The position numbers and the translations under genes were made by a program. A stretch of 64,000 bases of DNA from Pseudomonas entomophila (lineage in GTDB: Bacteria > Pseudomonadota > Gammaproteobacteria > Pseudomonadales > Pseudomonadaceae): the NCBI RefSeq assembly GCF_023277925.1, contig NZ_CP063832.1:1054001-1118000 (forward strand). Reading direction: 5' to 3'. Of this stretch, positions 8,485 through 17,271 are shown one piece after another. Every line of letters begins with the position of its first letter. Positions within the stretch are counted from its first letter, which is position 1. A model generated the notes under the pieces. That model searched no databases, was not told the DNA's origin, and saw only the letters and a list, made by a program, of their open reading frames with translations.

Positions 8485-9695
8485 AGGCCCATCTGCACCG
8501 GCGCCTGGGGCTCGCGCAGGCGGGCGCGCAGCAGGCCGCTGCGCAGTTCGGCCTGGGCCGGGCGGTAATCGCTGGTGACGATGAACGGGCGGGCTTTTTC
8601 CAGCACGCAGCGCAGCTGGATCAGGTCGTCGTAGCGCACCCGCCGTTCACGGCGCAGGGCCACCAGGCGCTGCACGCTGCGCAGGCCGATGCCGGGGATA
8701 CGTGCCAGCAGCGCAGGTTCCGCGCGGTTCACGTCGAGCGGGAACACGTCGCGATTGGCCAGCGCCCAGGCCAGCTTGGGGTCGATGTCCAGCGCCAGGT
8801 TACCGGCCTCACCCAGCAGCTCACCGGCTTTGTAGCCATAGCCGCGCAAGAGAAAGTCGGCCTGGTACAAGCGGTGCTCGCGCAGCAGTGGCGGGGCGGC
8901 CAGTGGCACGCTGCCGGGGCTGTCGGGGATGGGGCTGAAGGCTGAGTAGTAGACGCGCTTGAGCCCGTATCCCTGGTACAGCGACTCGGCGTTGCGCAGC
9001 AGCGTGCTGTCATCGGTGGCGTCGGCACCGACGATCACCTGGGTACTTTGCCCGGCGGGCGTGAAGCGGGGTGCCCGCGGCTCGTCGGCCACCGCCTGTT
9101 GCCCCTGGTGGATCACCCCCATGGCCTGGCGGATGGTGCTGGCCTGTTTCTCCGGGGCCAGGCGCTTGAGGCTGGCGTCGGTGGGCAGTTCGATGTTGAC
9201 GCTCAGGCGGTCGGCCAGGCGCCCGGCTTCTTCGATCAGCAACGGGTCGGCGTCGGGAATGGTCTTGAGGTGGATGTAGCCGCGAAAGCCGTGCTCCTCG
9301 CGCAGCAGGCGCGCCACCCTGACCAGTTGCTCCATGGTGTAGTCGGCCGAACGGATGATGCCGGAGCTCAGGAACAGGCCGCTGATGCAGTTGCGCCGGT
9401 AGAAGTCGAGGGTCAGGCGCACCACTTCCTCGGGGGTGAAGCGCGCCCGTGGCACGTTGCTGGAACGGCGGTTGACGCAGTACTGGCAATCGTAGAGGCA
9501 GAAGTTGGTGAGCAACACCTTGAGCAGGGATACGCAGCGGCCATCCGGGGTGAAACTGTGGCAGATACCCATGCCATCGGTGGCGCCAAGCCCGTCTCGG
9601 CCACGCGAGCTGCGCTTGGGCGCGCCACTGCTGGCGCAGGAGGCATCGTACTTGGCGGCGTCGGCCAGGATGCCGAGCTTGGCGATCAATTGCAT
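8475..9695 (-). CDS. Radical SAM protein, putative DNA modification/repair (TIGR03916 type)
   Basis: A 406-residue enzyme with the radical-SAM cluster motif CLYDCQYC (C66, C70, C73), which binds a 4Fe-4S cluster and S-adenosylmethionine. A C-terminal helix-hairpin-helix motif, LLARIPGIGLRSVQRL, is a non-specific DNA-binding module, supporting action on DNA. The first 60 residues contain two further cysteines. The partner gene overlaps its end. A near-perfect LexA operator sits 15 bases upstream of the ATG, so the pair is probably part of the SOS response. The substrate is unknown for the family. Confidence 0.88.
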   Translation of the reverse strand: MQLIAKLGILADAAKYDASCASSGAPKRSSRGRDGLGATDGMGICHSFTPDGRCVSLLKVLLTNFCLYDCQYCVNRRSSNVPRARFTPEEVVRLTLDFYRRNCISGLFLSSGIIRSADYTMEQLVRVARLLREEHGFRGYIHLKTIPDADPLLIEEAGRLADRLSVNIELPTDASLKRLAPEKQASTIRQAMGVIHQGQQAVADEPRAPRFTPAGQSTQVIVGADATDDSTLLRNAESLYQGYGLKRVYYSAFSPIPDSPGSVPLAAPPLLREHRLYQADFLLRGYGYKAGELLGEAGNLALDIDPKLAWALANRDVFPLDVNRAEPALLARIPGIGLRSVQRLVALRRERRVRYDDLIQLRCVLEKARPFIVTSDYRPAQAELRSGLLRARLREPQAPVQMGLWG

Positions 9696-9709
9696 GGGGA
9701 TTCTCGAAA

Positions 9710-9729
9710 TACTGAATATTCATACAGTA
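9710..9729. promoter_or_regulatory. LexA (SOS) box of the enterobacterial type
   Basis: On the minus strand these 20 bases read TACTGTATGAATATTCAGTA. This keeps the CTG-N10-CAG core and most of the TACTGTATATATATACAGTA consensus. It lies 15 bases from the start of the radical-SAM gene, a position where LexA would block transcription. In P. putida this box type is expected for LexA1, whereas the lexA2 operon at the window's end has the other box type. Confidence 0.85.
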
Positions 9730-9868
9730 TTTCGGGAATTAGCTGATTGCAAGTGCCTGCACGATCATGCCCGAGCAAATCAGTCGACTAAGCTTGACCC
9801 AGGCTCAACACCGCAGGCCCTGCGCCTGTGGGTTGCCGGTGCAGGCAAAGGCGAACACGGGAGCGCAC

Positions 9869-11437
9869 ATGAACATTGTGAAAAGAACGAAATGGGCCTT
9901 GCTCGGGCTGGTCCTGGCTTTGGGCCTGGGCAGCGCCCAGGCCGCCGATACCAGGCGGGTCGACGTCCTGCTGGTGGGCGGCGGCATCATGAGTTCGACA
10001 CTGGCGGTCTGGCTCAACGAGCTGGAGCCTGGCTGGACGATGGAGATGGTCGAGCGCCTGGACAAGGTCGCCGAGGAGAGCTCCAACGGTTGGAACAACG
10101 CCGGCACCGGCCACTCTGCGCTGGCCGAGCTCAACTACACGCCGGAGAAGGACGGCAAGATCGACATCAGCAAGGCGGTGGAGATCAACGAGTCGTTCCA
10201 GGTTACCCGCCAGTTCCTGGCCTGGCAGGTGAAGCAGGGCGTGCTGAAGAATCCGCGTTCGTTCATCAACACCACGCCGCACATGAGTTTCGTCTGGGGT
10301 GACGACAATATCCGTTTCCTCAGGAAGCGTTACGAAGCCTTGCAGGCCAGCCCGCTGTTCAAGCCCATGCAGTACTCCGAGGATCACGCGCAGATCGCCA
10401 AGTGGGTACCGTTGATGATGGAGGGGCGTGACCCCAACCAGAAGCTCGCGGTGACCTGGACGCCCATCGGCACCGACGTCAACTTCGGCGAGATCACCCG
10501 GCAGTACGTGGGTTACCTGCAGACCCGGCCGAACTTCGACCTCAAGCTGTCCACCGAAGTCGAGGGCATCAGCCGCAATGACGACGGCAGTTGGCACGTC
10601 GAGTACAAGAACCTCAAGGACGGCAGCACCGCGGCCACCGACGCCAAGTTCCTGTTCATCGGTGCCGGCGGCGCCGCGCTGCCGCTGCTGCAGAAGTCGG
10701 GCATCGATGAAGCCAAGGACTACGCGGGCTTCCCGGTGGGCGGTTCGTTCCTGGTCACCGACAACCCGTCCATCGCCCAGCGGCACATGGCCAAGGCCTA
10801 TGGGATTGCCGCCACCGGCGCGCCGCCGATGTCAGTGCCGCACCTGGACACCCGGGTGCTCGATGGCAAGCGCATGATCCTGTTCGGGCCGTTCGCCACC
10901 TTCTCCACCAAGTTCCTCAAGCAGGGCTCGCTGCTGGACCTGGTGGCCAGCATGTCGTTGCACAACACCTGGCCGATGGTGCGGGTCGGGGTGCGCGAGT
11001 TCGACCTGGTGCAGTACCTGATTGGCCAGTTGATGCAGTCGGACGATGATCGATTCGCCGCGCTGCAAACCTACTTCCCCGAGGCGAAGAAGGAAGACTG
11101 GCGCTTGTGGCAGGCGGGGCAGCGGGTGCAGATCATCAAGCAGGATGAAAACCTGGGCGGGGTGCTGAAGCTGGGGACCGAGATCGTCACCTCCAAGGAT
11201 GGCAGCATCGCCGGGTTGCTGGGGGCCTCGCCAGGCGCCTCCACCGCGCCGCCGATCATGCTCGACCTGCTGAACAAGGTGTTCAAGGACAAGGTCGCCA
11301 CGCCGCAGTGGCAGGCCAAGATCAGGCAGATCATTCCGTCGTATGGCATCCGCCTGAACGAGCATCCGGACAAGGTGCAGGAGGAGTGGCGCTACACCAG
11401 CGAGGTGCTGCAACTGGCGCCTGCCGAAGCACCTTGA
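9869..11437 (+). CDS. mqo: Malate:quinone oxidoreductase
   Basis: A 522-residue flavoprotein that oxidises malate to oxaloacetate and passes electrons to quinone at the cytoplasmic membrane. The FAD dinucleotide motif is [18 protein letters not shown]. Family landmarks follow: [16 protein letters not shown], then [24 protein letters not shown] sequence and a C-terminal [15 protein letters not shown]. The ATG at 9869 is preceded by GGGAG; the longer frame from 9767 has no such site. The N-terminus [20 protein letters not shown] ends in AQA and looks like a signal peptide or anchor, as in some Pseudomonas Mqo paralogues. It converges with a LysR gene across a REP palindrome. Confidence 0.95.
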   Translation: MNIVKRTKWALLGLVLALGLGSAQAADTRRVDVLLVGGGIMSSTLAVWLNELEPGWTMEMVERLDKVAEESSNGWNNAGTGHSALAELNYTPEKDGKIDISKAVEINESFQVTRQFLAWQVKQGVLKNPRSFINTTPHMSFVWGDDNIRFLRKRYEALQASPLFKPMQYSEDHAQIAKWVPLMMEGRDPNQKLAVTWTPIGTDVNFGEITRQYVGYLQTRPNFDLKLSTEVEGISRNDDGSWHVEYKNLKDGSTAATDAKFLFIGAGGAALPLLQKSGIDEAKDYAGFPVGGSFLVTDNPSIAQRHMAKAYGIAATGAPPMSVPHLDTRVLDGKRMILFGPFATFSTKFLKQGSLLDLVASMSLHNTWPMVRVGVREFDLVQYLIGQLMQSDDDRFAALQTYFPEAKKEDWRLWQAGQRVQIIKQDENLGGVLKLGTEIVTSKDGSIAGLLGASPGASTAPPIMLDLLNKVFKDKVATPQWQAKIRQIIPSYGIRLNEHPDKVQEEWRYTSEVLQLAPAEAP

Positions 11438-11453
11438 GGCGTGTGCGCTCCAG

Positions 11454-11504
11454 GTAGGAGCCAGCTTGCTGGCGAACCGCTTTCGCCAGCAAGCTGGCTC
11501 CTAC
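11454..11504. repeat. REP palindrome pair
   Basis: Two 23-base arms, 11454-11476 (GTAGGAGCCAGCTTGCTGGC...) and 11482-11504, are perfect inverse complements with a 5-base loop. This is the usual Pseudomonas REP design and could act as a two-way terminator between mqo and the convergent LysR gene. The right arm overlaps the last codons: its CTAC supplies the LysR TAG stop. Confidence 0.9.
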
Positions 11505-12415
11505 AGGGTGGACTGCGCAACTGTCTGGATCTGCTGGCGGAACCAGCGTCGCAACGGATCGGCATGGGTACGTGCATGCCAGATCTGCATCACTTGCACC
11601 CGTGGCAGGTCGAGCGGCAACGGATGGATGCGCAGGTCCGGATCACGCTCGACCGCCTCTTCGGCCAAGGACCTCAGGCAGGTCAGCAGCAGGTCGGTGC
11701 CACGCACCAGCCGCGTGGGTGCGATGAAGCTGGACAAACCGGCGATGATCCTGCGTTCACGGCCCAACTGGCGCAACGCGCGGTCGACGCGGCCATCCAG
11801 GTCGCCGGTCAGGGTGGTGATCAAATGCTCGCAGTTCAGGAAGGCTTCGAGGCTCATGCCGGCGGCCAGGCGCGGGTTGCCGGCTGATGCCAGCACGACG
11901 AAATCCTCGCTGAGCAGGTGCTGCTGGTGGAAGGTGTCCGGCAAGTCGGTATAGAAACCGGCGATGGCCAGGTCGCAGGTGCCTTTCTCCAGTGCCTCAC
12001 GCGGCAGCTCGCCACGGGTGTTGTGGGTGACCAGGGTGAGGTTCGGTGCCTGGCTGCGCAGGACCGGCAGCAGCCCAGGCAGCAGCGTCTGCTCGAGGTA
12101 GTCGGTGCTGTAGAGATGAAGGCGGGCAGGGCGGGCCAGGAAGTCCTCGCCATCGCAACGCTCGAAGAAATCCCTCAACTGCTCGGTCAGCACCTGCACC
12201 TGGGGGGCCAGTTCGTGGGCGCGTGGCGTCGGGGTGAGGCCGCGTGGCGCACGCACGAACAGCGGGTCGCCGAACTGATGCCGTAGCTTGTTGAGCTTGT
12301 GGCTGAGGGCCGGCTGGCTGAGGGCCAGGCGCTCGGCGGCACGGGAGGCGTTGCGCTCTTCGTAGAGCACCTGGAACAGGTGCAGCAGGTTGAGATCTTT
12401 GTGGGCGATATTCAT
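11501..12415 (-). CDS. LysR-family transcriptional regulator
   Basis: A 304-residue regulator. The N-terminal winged helix reads LNLLHLFQVLYEERNASRAA then ALSQPALSHKLNKLR, the classic LysR recognition region. The rest is a periplasmic-binding-like effector domain. The start is the ATG at 12413-12415; the longer frame to 12949 adds unrelated sequence. It is divergent from the ABM/DJ-1 pair with a 90-bp gap, the usual LysR geometry, so it probably regulates those two genes. The inducer is unknown. Confidence 0.9.
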   Translation of the reverse strand: MNIAHKDLNLLHLFQVLYEERNASRAAERLALSQPALSHKLNKLRHQFGDPLFVRAPRGLTPTPRAHELAPQVQVLTEQLRDFFERCDGEDFLARPARLHLYSTDYLEQTLLPGLLPVLRSQAPNLTLVTHNTRGELPREALEKGTCDLAIAGFYTDLPDTFHQQHLLSEDFVVLASAGNPRLAAGMSLEAFLNCEHLITTLTGDLDGRVDRALRQLGRERRIIAGLSSFIAPTRLVRGTDLLLTCLRSLAEEAVERDPDLRIHPLPLDLPRVQVMQIWHARTHADPLRRWFRQQIQTVAQSTL

Positions 12416-12505
12416 AAATTGGATTGTAGAAATAAAAGCTTTCGAATTATCGAATCTTAGCGTGATGGCTAGGATGTGCCCATTCACATCCATCCGGAGG
12501 CGCCA

Positions 12506-12811
12506 ATGCCCATCGCCATCTTCGCCACTATTCACCCCCGTCCTGAACACCGTGGCGCCACTGAAGCAGCCTTGCGCCTGATGGTCGAGCGCAGCCGCGC
12601 CGAACCCGGCAACCTGCGCTATGACCTGTTCGCCCACACAGGCGACGCAGCGGCGTTCGAGCTGTTCGAACTGTATACCGACGAGGCCGCTGTCGAAGCC
12701 CACCGCGCCAGCCCCCATTACCAGGCTTATCGCGCCGCCACCGCCGACTGGCTGGCAGCACCGACGCGGGTGCAACTGGCCCGTGCGCTCGATATCCGCC
12801 CATTCAACTAA
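12506..12811 (+). CDS. Antibiotic biosynthesis monooxygenase (ABM)-domain protein
   Basis: A 101-residue small protein of the dimeric alpha-beta barrel type. Hallmarks are PRPEHRGATEAALRLMVERS at the start, SRAEPGNLRYDLF, and FELFELYTDEAAVEAHRASP; the last matches the (W/F)-x-x-x-E-x-(W/Y)-x-x-x-x-A-x-x-x-H pattern of quinol monooxygenases (YgiN-like). GGAGG lies 6 bases before the ATG at 12506. It is followed after 13 bases by the DJ-1/PfpI gene and is divergent from the LysR gene. Probable roles are quinone or aldehyde handling; the substrate is not known. Confidence 0.85.
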   Translation: MPIAIFATIHPRPEHRGATEAALRLMVERSRAEPGNLRYDLFAHTGDAAAFELFELYTDEAAVEAHRASPHYQAYRAATADWLAAPTRVQLARALDIRPFN

Positions 12812-12824
12812 CCAGGAGCTCAAC

Positions 12825-13673
12825 ATGTCCAGACTCACAACCGTCGCCCTGGCCGGCGCGCTCATGGCGGGTGGTGCCGTCGCTGCGCCCAAGGGCGAGG
12901 TGCTGGTGCTGCTGTCCAGCGAAAACCAGCTGGCGCTCAAGGATGGCAAGCACTACCCGACCGGTTATTACCTCAACGAATTCGGCGTGCCCGCCGACCA
13001 GTTGCTCAAGGCCGGCTACACGTTGGTGCTGGTCACGCCCAAAGGCAATGCGCCGAGCGTCGACGAGCGCTCGGTCGACCCGATGTACTTCGGTGGCGAC
13101 CAGGCGGAAATGCTGCGTATCCGCCATGTCGTCGACAACCTGCCGGGCATCCACGATACGTTGTCGTTGACGCAGGTGCTGGCGGGTGACCTGGACCGTT
13201 ACGCCGGTATCTTCATCCCAGGCGGGCATGCGCCGCTGATCGACCTGGCCAACAATCCCCAGGTAGGGGCACTGCTGCGTCACTTCCATCAGGCTGGCAA
13301 GCCCACCGCCGCCATCTGCCACGGCCCTATTGCGCTGTTGTCCGCGCAACGGGACCCGGTCTCTTTCCGCGCCGCGCTGGCCCGTGGCGAGGCCCCGGCG
13401 GCCAGCAACTGGAGCTACCAGGGCTACCGCATGACCATCTTCTCCGACCCGGAGGAGCAGGTATTCGAAGGCTCGCTGAACGGCGAACGCCTGCAGTTCT
13501 ACCCAGCCAAGGCCATGGCCGGCGCAGGTGGCAGCATGGGCTATGCCGAGGCGTGGAAGCCCCATGTGGTGGTCGATCGCGAGCTGATCACCGGGCAGAA
13601 CCCGTTCTCCGACAAGGCGCTGGCCGCCGCTTTGCTGGAGAAGCTGGAAGCTAAGGTGAAGAAAGGGGGCTGA
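12825..13673 (+). CDS. Exported DJ-1/PfpI-family (class I glutamine amidotransferase-like) protein
   Basis: A 282-residue protein with a signal peptide (ALMAGGAVA, cleavage near residue 20). It has the DJ-1/PfpI nucleophile elbow TAAICHGP with Cys165-His166, and the DPMYFGGDQAE and FIPGGHAPLIDL segments seen in Hsp31/PfpI-type glyoxalases and chaperones. AGGAG precedes the ATG at 12825. It is cotranscribed with the ABM gene, and a strong bidirectional hairpin closes the unit. Likely roles are methylglyoxal or reactive-electrophile handling in the periplasm; this is inferred from family and signal peptide. Confidence 0.87.
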   Translation: MSRLTTVALAGALMAGGAVAAPKGEVLVLLSSENQLALKDGKHYPTGYYLNEFGVPADQLLKAGYTLVLVTPKGNAPSVDERSVDPMYFGGDQAEMLRIRHVVDNLPGIHDTLSLTQVLAGDLDRYAGIFIPGGHAPLIDLANNPQVGALLRHFHQAGKPTAAICHGPIALLSAQRDPVSFRAALARGEAPAASNWSYQGYRMTIFSDPEEQVFEGSLNGERLQFYPAKAMAGAGGSMGYAEAWKPHVVVDRELITGQNPFSDKALAAALLEKLEAKVKKGG

Positions 13674-13686
13674 AACACCGAGGAAA

Positions 13687-13720
13687 GCAAAAGCCCTGGT
13701 CCGTTGGCCAGGGCTTTTGC
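13687..13720. terminator. Bidirectional rho-independent terminator
   Basis: GCAAAAGCCCTGG and CCAGGGCTTTTGC form a 13-bp perfect stem with an 8-base loop. A run of T follows the stem on the plus strand and A precedes it, so it can serve both the DJ-1 gene (plus) and the LspA-like gene (minus). Confidence 0.9.
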
Positions 13721-13740
13721 CGTGATGCGGGTAAGCGCTT

Positions 13741-14229
13741 TCAGCGCTTGGCCGGCCTCGTCAGGCCATCGACCACCAGCACCGCCGCACCGGCCATGAT
13801 GGCGATATCGGCCAGGTTGAAGACGCCGGTGTGCAGCGAGCCGACATTGAGTACCAGATAGTCGACCACATGCCCGTCGCGAAACACCCGGTCGATCAGG
13901 TTGGCCAAGCCACCCACGGCGATGAACCAGGCAGCGCTGGCCTTGACCGGCGCCGTCTGCCACTGCCTGAAGGCCCAGATGCTGGCCCAGCAGCACACCA
14001 CGCCCACGACCACCACGAAGACCAGTAGCTTCAAGCCGGCCGGCAGGTTTGCACCCAGGCTGAGGAAGGCGCCGGGGTTGAGGCTCAGGGCCAGGTCGAG
14101 CCAGATGCTCTGGTTGCCCAGGACATAGCTGTGGTTGTCGAGGGCTACCAGGGCGATCAACTTCACCCATTGGTCGATGATGACGAAGGCAAGGCCCAGG
14201 ACAAGGACGAAGGTACGGCTGGTGAACAT
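13741..14229 (-). CDS. Signal peptidase II (LspA)-like protein
   Basis: A 162-residue inner-membrane aspartyl protease family member with four hydrophobic segments. Both catalytic aspartates are present: D113 in GGLANLIDRVFRDG and D141 in GVFNLADIAI. The main lspA of pseudomonads lies between ileS and fkpB, so this isolated copy is probably a paralogue. It differs from canonical LspA in LSLNPGAFLSLG, where N-x-G-A-A-F is usual. Role: processing of prolipoproteins, perhaps a subset, or resistance to an LspA inhibitor; neither is shown here. Confidence 0.82.
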   Translation of the reverse strand: MFTSRTFVLVLGLAFVIIDQWVKLIALVALDNHSYVLGNQSIWLDLALSLNPGAFLSLGANLPAGLKLLVFVVVVGVVCCWASIWAFRQWQTAPVKASAAWFIAVGGLANLIDRVFRDGHVVDYLVLNVGSLHTGVFNLADIAIMAGAAVLVVDGLTRPAKR

Positions 14230-14422
14230 GGTGGTGATTCCTGTGCTGCGCGGGCGCGACCGTCCGGTATTGGCGGGTATGCCGACAGCGCGGCGAAGAT
14301 AGCGCAGGCGGGTCTAGACTTAAAGCCTGGACCCGCATGACACGCGGGCTGTTCAACCCTTCGACCACCGCCCCCGGGCCGGACATCGCCGACGGTGGCC
14401 TTCCGCTAGAGGAGGTCAGGTC

Positions 14423-15469
14423 ATGGACGAGGCAAGGCTTCAGGAATTCATGGGCAGGTTGGTGGGCGACATGGGCGCCGCGGCCACCTTGGCCAATGTC
14501 GTGCTCGGTGACGAGCTCGGGCTGTACCGGGCCATGGCCGACAGCCTGCCGGTCACGCCCGAGGTGCTGGCCGAGCGCACCGGCTGCCAGCCCCGCTTGG
14601 TGCGTGAATGGCTCAATGGCCAGGCCGCGGCGGGTTATGTGGAGCACCGCAACGGCAGCTTCACCCTCCCCGAGGAGCAGGCCCTGGCCCTGGCGCTCGA
14701 GGACTCGCCGGCCTACATGGCCGGTGGCGCGGCGGTGCTGGCCGCACTGTTCCATGACAAGGATAAGCTGGTCAAAGCCATGCGCGGCGATGGCGGGCTG
14801 GCCTGGGGCGATCATCACCCCTGCATGTTCAGCGGTACCGAACGTTTCTTCCGGCCCGGCTACCGGACGTTCCTGGTGGCGGACTGGCTGCCGGCACTGG
14901 ACGGCGTGGTGGCCAAGCTGCAGGCCGGGGCGCAGGTGGCCGATGTTGGCTGTGGCCATGGTGCCTCGACCATCGTCCTGGCCCAGGCATTTCCGGCCTC
15001 GCATTTCATTGGCTATGACTACCATGCGCCCTCGGTGAGCACCGCCATCGAACGTGCCCGGGAAGCTGGCCTGGGCGACCGGGTGAGCTTCGTCCAGGCT
15101 TCGGCCAAGGATTATCCCGGCCATGATCTCGACCTGGTGTGCTTCTTCGATTGCCTGCACGACATGGGCGACCCGGTCGGCGCGGCGCGGCACGCCTATG
15201 AAGCGTTGAAAGAGGACGGTACGGTGATGTTGGTCGAGCCGTACGCCGAGGATACGCTGGACGCCAATATCAATCCGGTCGGGCGGCTGTTCTACGCGGC
15301 TTCGACCTTCATCTGCACACCGAACTCGTTGTCGCAGGAAGTGGGCTTGGGGTTGGGCGCGCAGGCCGGTGAGGCACGGTTGCGGGCGGTGTTCGAGGAG
15401 GCGGGGTTCACGCGGTTCCGGCGGGCGACGCAGACGCCGTTCAACCTCATCCTCGAAGCGCGTAAATAG
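14423..15469 (+). CDS. SAM-dependent methyltransferase with N-terminal winged helix (Rv2258c type)
   Basis: A 348-residue two-domain protein. Residues 1-90 form a winged-helix dimerisation region (LPVTPEVLAERTGCQPRLVR). The rest is a class I methyltransferase with motif I VADVGCGHGAS and post-motifs DLVCFFDCLHDMGDPVGAAR and YEALKEDGTVMLVEP. This layout is that of Rv2258c-like proteins, whose small-molecule substrates are mostly unknown. AGGAGG sits before the ATG at 14423. It converges with the JmjC gene; the tails lie 65 bases apart. Confidence 0.85.
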   Translation: MDEARLQEFMGRLVGDMGAAATLANVVLGDELGLYRAMADSLPVTPEVLAERTGCQPRLVREWLNGQAAAGYVEHRNGSFTLPEEQALALALEDSPAYMAGGAAVLAALFHDKDKLVKAMRGDGGLAWGDHHPCMFSGTERFFRPGYRTFLVADWLPALDGVVAKLQAGAQVADVGCGHGASTIVLAQAFPASHFIGYDYHAPSVSTAIERAREAGLGDRVSFVQASAKDYPGHDLDLVCFFDCLHDMGDPVGAARHAYEALKEDGTVMLVEPYAEDTLDANINPVGRLFYAASTFICTPNSLSQEVGLGLGAQAGEARLRAVFEEAGFTRFRRATQTPFNLILEARK

Positions 15470-15534
15470 GTCGGGCGCGAACCGCTTCGCACGATGAACC
15501 ATGGGCGCCACCGAGCGCCCATGGTTGCGTCACG

Positions 15535-16656
15535 TCAATACAGGTGGATAACCCCCTTGGCCATCAGCTCCTTGATGGTCTGCAGGAATGTGTCGTCGTC
15601 GAGTTGCGTGAGACGGGCGCGCAGATCGGCGAGGGCGCAAGGGCCATCGATCAGTTGCCGGGTCAGCAGGTTGTCTTGCAGGCGCAAGCCGTTCAGGGCC
15701 AGGTTGTCACGTTGCACCAGGTCGCTGTAGGGCGTGGCCAGGCGCACCTGCCTGGCTTCGAGCGCCTGCAGGTCACGGGCGAACCAGGCTCCGAGGTTGA
15801 GCCCACCGTCCATGCGCTCCTTGAAGAACACCATGCGTTCGAAGGCATTCAGGGTACTTTCGTCCTGGGCCAGGCGTGCCATTTCCTGTGCCATCGACGC
15901 GTCCAGTGGCAAGGCCTGGCCCAGGCTGAGGCTGTCGCGACAGGCTTCGTGCTGGTTCAGCACACTTGCACTGAGCCAGCCGAGGTAGTCGAGTACATAG
16001 GGCTTGTGCACGCCGATTGCCAGGTGAAAGCACTCGCCTTCCGAGGGATAGGCGCAGTGCCACCAGCCGCGCGGGATGTAGAGGATGTCGCCTGGCTCGG
16101 TGATGACATCCAGCACCGCTTCGGTCGGGCACTCCTCGCGCCGGTCGCGGCTGAGCTGGCCGGCGATCGGGTTGGCGAAGGTCGGCTTGTAGATCTTCCA
16201 GCGTTTGCGGCCAATCAGCTGGGTGGCGAAAACGTCGTGTGCATCCCAATGGTTGCCGAACGCGCTGTCGCCGGTCATGGCCAGGTAACCATTGGCAACG
16301 ACTTGCCCCAGGCTCAGGTGGGCGATCGCGTTGCACAGGCGCTTGATGCGCAGCGAGCGCATTTCCAGGCGATTGAGTACCAGCGTCGCACCGTTGGCCA
16401 ACTCGTTGTACAGCCGCTCGCGGTTCAAACAGGTTTTGGTCTGGCCGTAGTAGGGGATGCGTTCGGCGAACTCCGCTTCGCCGAGCGGGCGCTCCCCGAT
16501 CAGCTTGACGTAGCCGGCGTTGATTTCGCAGGCATAGAGCAGTTCATCCACATCGTCCCAGCTCGACAGGATGGGTTGGGTGACACCGCGCAGGTGCGCG
16601 GGCGCCTTGCCCATGAGCTGTTCACGGAAGTACTGCGCATCGATGTGCACGGTCAT
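15535..16656 (-). CDS. JmjC/cupin 2-oxoglutarate oxygenase of the ROX (RoxA/NO66/MINA) type
   Basis: A 373-residue predicted Fe(II)/2-oxoglutarate oxygenase. The iron triad is H136-x-D138 (GNHWDAHDVF) with H200 (IPRGWWHCAYP); K151 in GRKRWKIYKP is placed to hold 2-oxoglutarate. The last 70 residues look like the winged helix found in ribosomal-oxygenase-type proteins. It is the last gene of the exporter operon: its ATG overlaps the stop of the lysozyme-like gene by one base (TGATG), so it is translationally coupled to it. Known relatives hydroxylate Arg or His in ribosomal proteins; here the neighbouring lysozyme-like protein is the obvious candidate substrate, but this is inference. Confidence 0.78.
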   Translation of the reverse strand: MTVHIDAQYFREQLMGKAPAHLRGVTQPILSSWDDVDELLYACEINAGYVKLIGERPLGEAEFAERIPYYGQTKTCLNRERLYNELANGATLVLNRLEMRSLRIKRLCNAIAHLSLGQVVANGYLAMTGDSAFGNHWDAHDVFATQLIGRKRWKIYKPTFANPIAGQLSRDRREECPTEAVLDVITEPGDILYIPRGWWHCAYPSEGECFHLAIGVHKPYVLDYLGWLSASVLNQHEACRDSLSLGQALPLDASMAQEMARLAQDESTLNAFERMVFFKERMDGGLNLGAWFARDLQALEARQVRLATPYSDLVQRDNLALNGLRLQDNLLTRQLIDGPCALADLRARLTQLDDDTFLQTIKELMAKGVIHLY

Positions 16657-17270
16657 CAGTCCTGGTCCTGCCCGTTGATGAACCCCAGTTCGCCGATGGT
16701 GACATGACCTTCCGGCTGGTAGCTGGAGTTGGTGAACCAGTACGCGTGGGAAGAGGCGTAGATCGGGTCGTACAAGGTAAAGACATGCCCGCCCACCGGG
16801 GCGCCGTAGCCTTCGGGCTGGGTGTATTCGGACAGGTCCGGATGGAAATTGAAGCTTTTGAAAATCCCGAGGCCAGGGGCATTCTTGAAATCGGTGTAGT
16901 TTTGCCCGTCGTGGTGCTTGATGTAGATGTACTGGTCCAGGGTGAGGCCGGCGGCCTTGATCGGGGCATTGACCGAGGGATCGTTGAAGCGTGCGGTGTA
17001 CTTGGCGATGTCGTCGTAGAACGCGTGGATCTGGCTGTCGTTGGACATGCGGTTGCCCAGGTTGGCGTGGTTCTCGGCCCAGGTGCCGGACAGGTAGCCA
17101 AACAGACCGGCCGCCGAGGAGTTGGCGTTCTGCGTCTTCAGGCCCAGCGTGGACTCGATGAACGCCGCCTTGACGGCGAACTCGATCTGCGACTCCTTGA
17201 AGCCATGCTGGTAACCGTAGTTGGCGATGGCTTCGGCGTTCTGCAGTTGAATAGCGTTGAGGTCGGCCAT
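16656..17270 (-). CDS. Lysozyme/transglycosylase-like protein, probable type I secretion substrate
   Basis: A 204-residue protein with no N-terminal signal peptide. A lysozyme-like core is visible: FIES with the candidate catalytic Glu at residue 39, then SSAAGLFGYLSGTW (51-64), and YIYIKHHDG (114-122), the usual order in SLT/goose-lysozyme-like folds. Such proteins cut the glycan strands of peptidoglycan. It is encoded next to an ABC exporter and HlyD adaptor, which suggests export by type I secretion, probably by an uncleaved C-terminal signal. One base separates it from the upstream periplasmic gene, and it overlaps the JmjC gene. The fold is inferred from motifs; function as a bacteriocin or remodelling enzyme is open. 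Confidence 0.65.
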   Translation of the reverse strand: MADLNAIQLQNAEAIANYGYQHGFKESQIEFAVKAAFIESTLGLKTQNANSSAAGLFGYLSGTWAENHANLGNRMSNDSQIHAFYDDIAKYTARFNDPSVNAPIKAAGLTLDQYIYIKHHDGQNYTDFKNAPGLGIFKSFNFHPDLSEYTQPEGYGAPVGGHVFTLYDPIYASSHAYWFTNSSYQPEGHVTIGELGFINGQDQD

Positions 17271-17271
17271 G

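Noticed and set aside
12415..12949. Longer N-terminus for the LysR gene at 11501-12415
   Set aside because: The added sequence overlaps the divergent ABM gene and is not LysR-like.
13541..15511. 656-codon minus-strand frame across the LspA and methyltransferase genes
   Set aside because: It overlaps several well-supported genes in other frames and shows no protein family.
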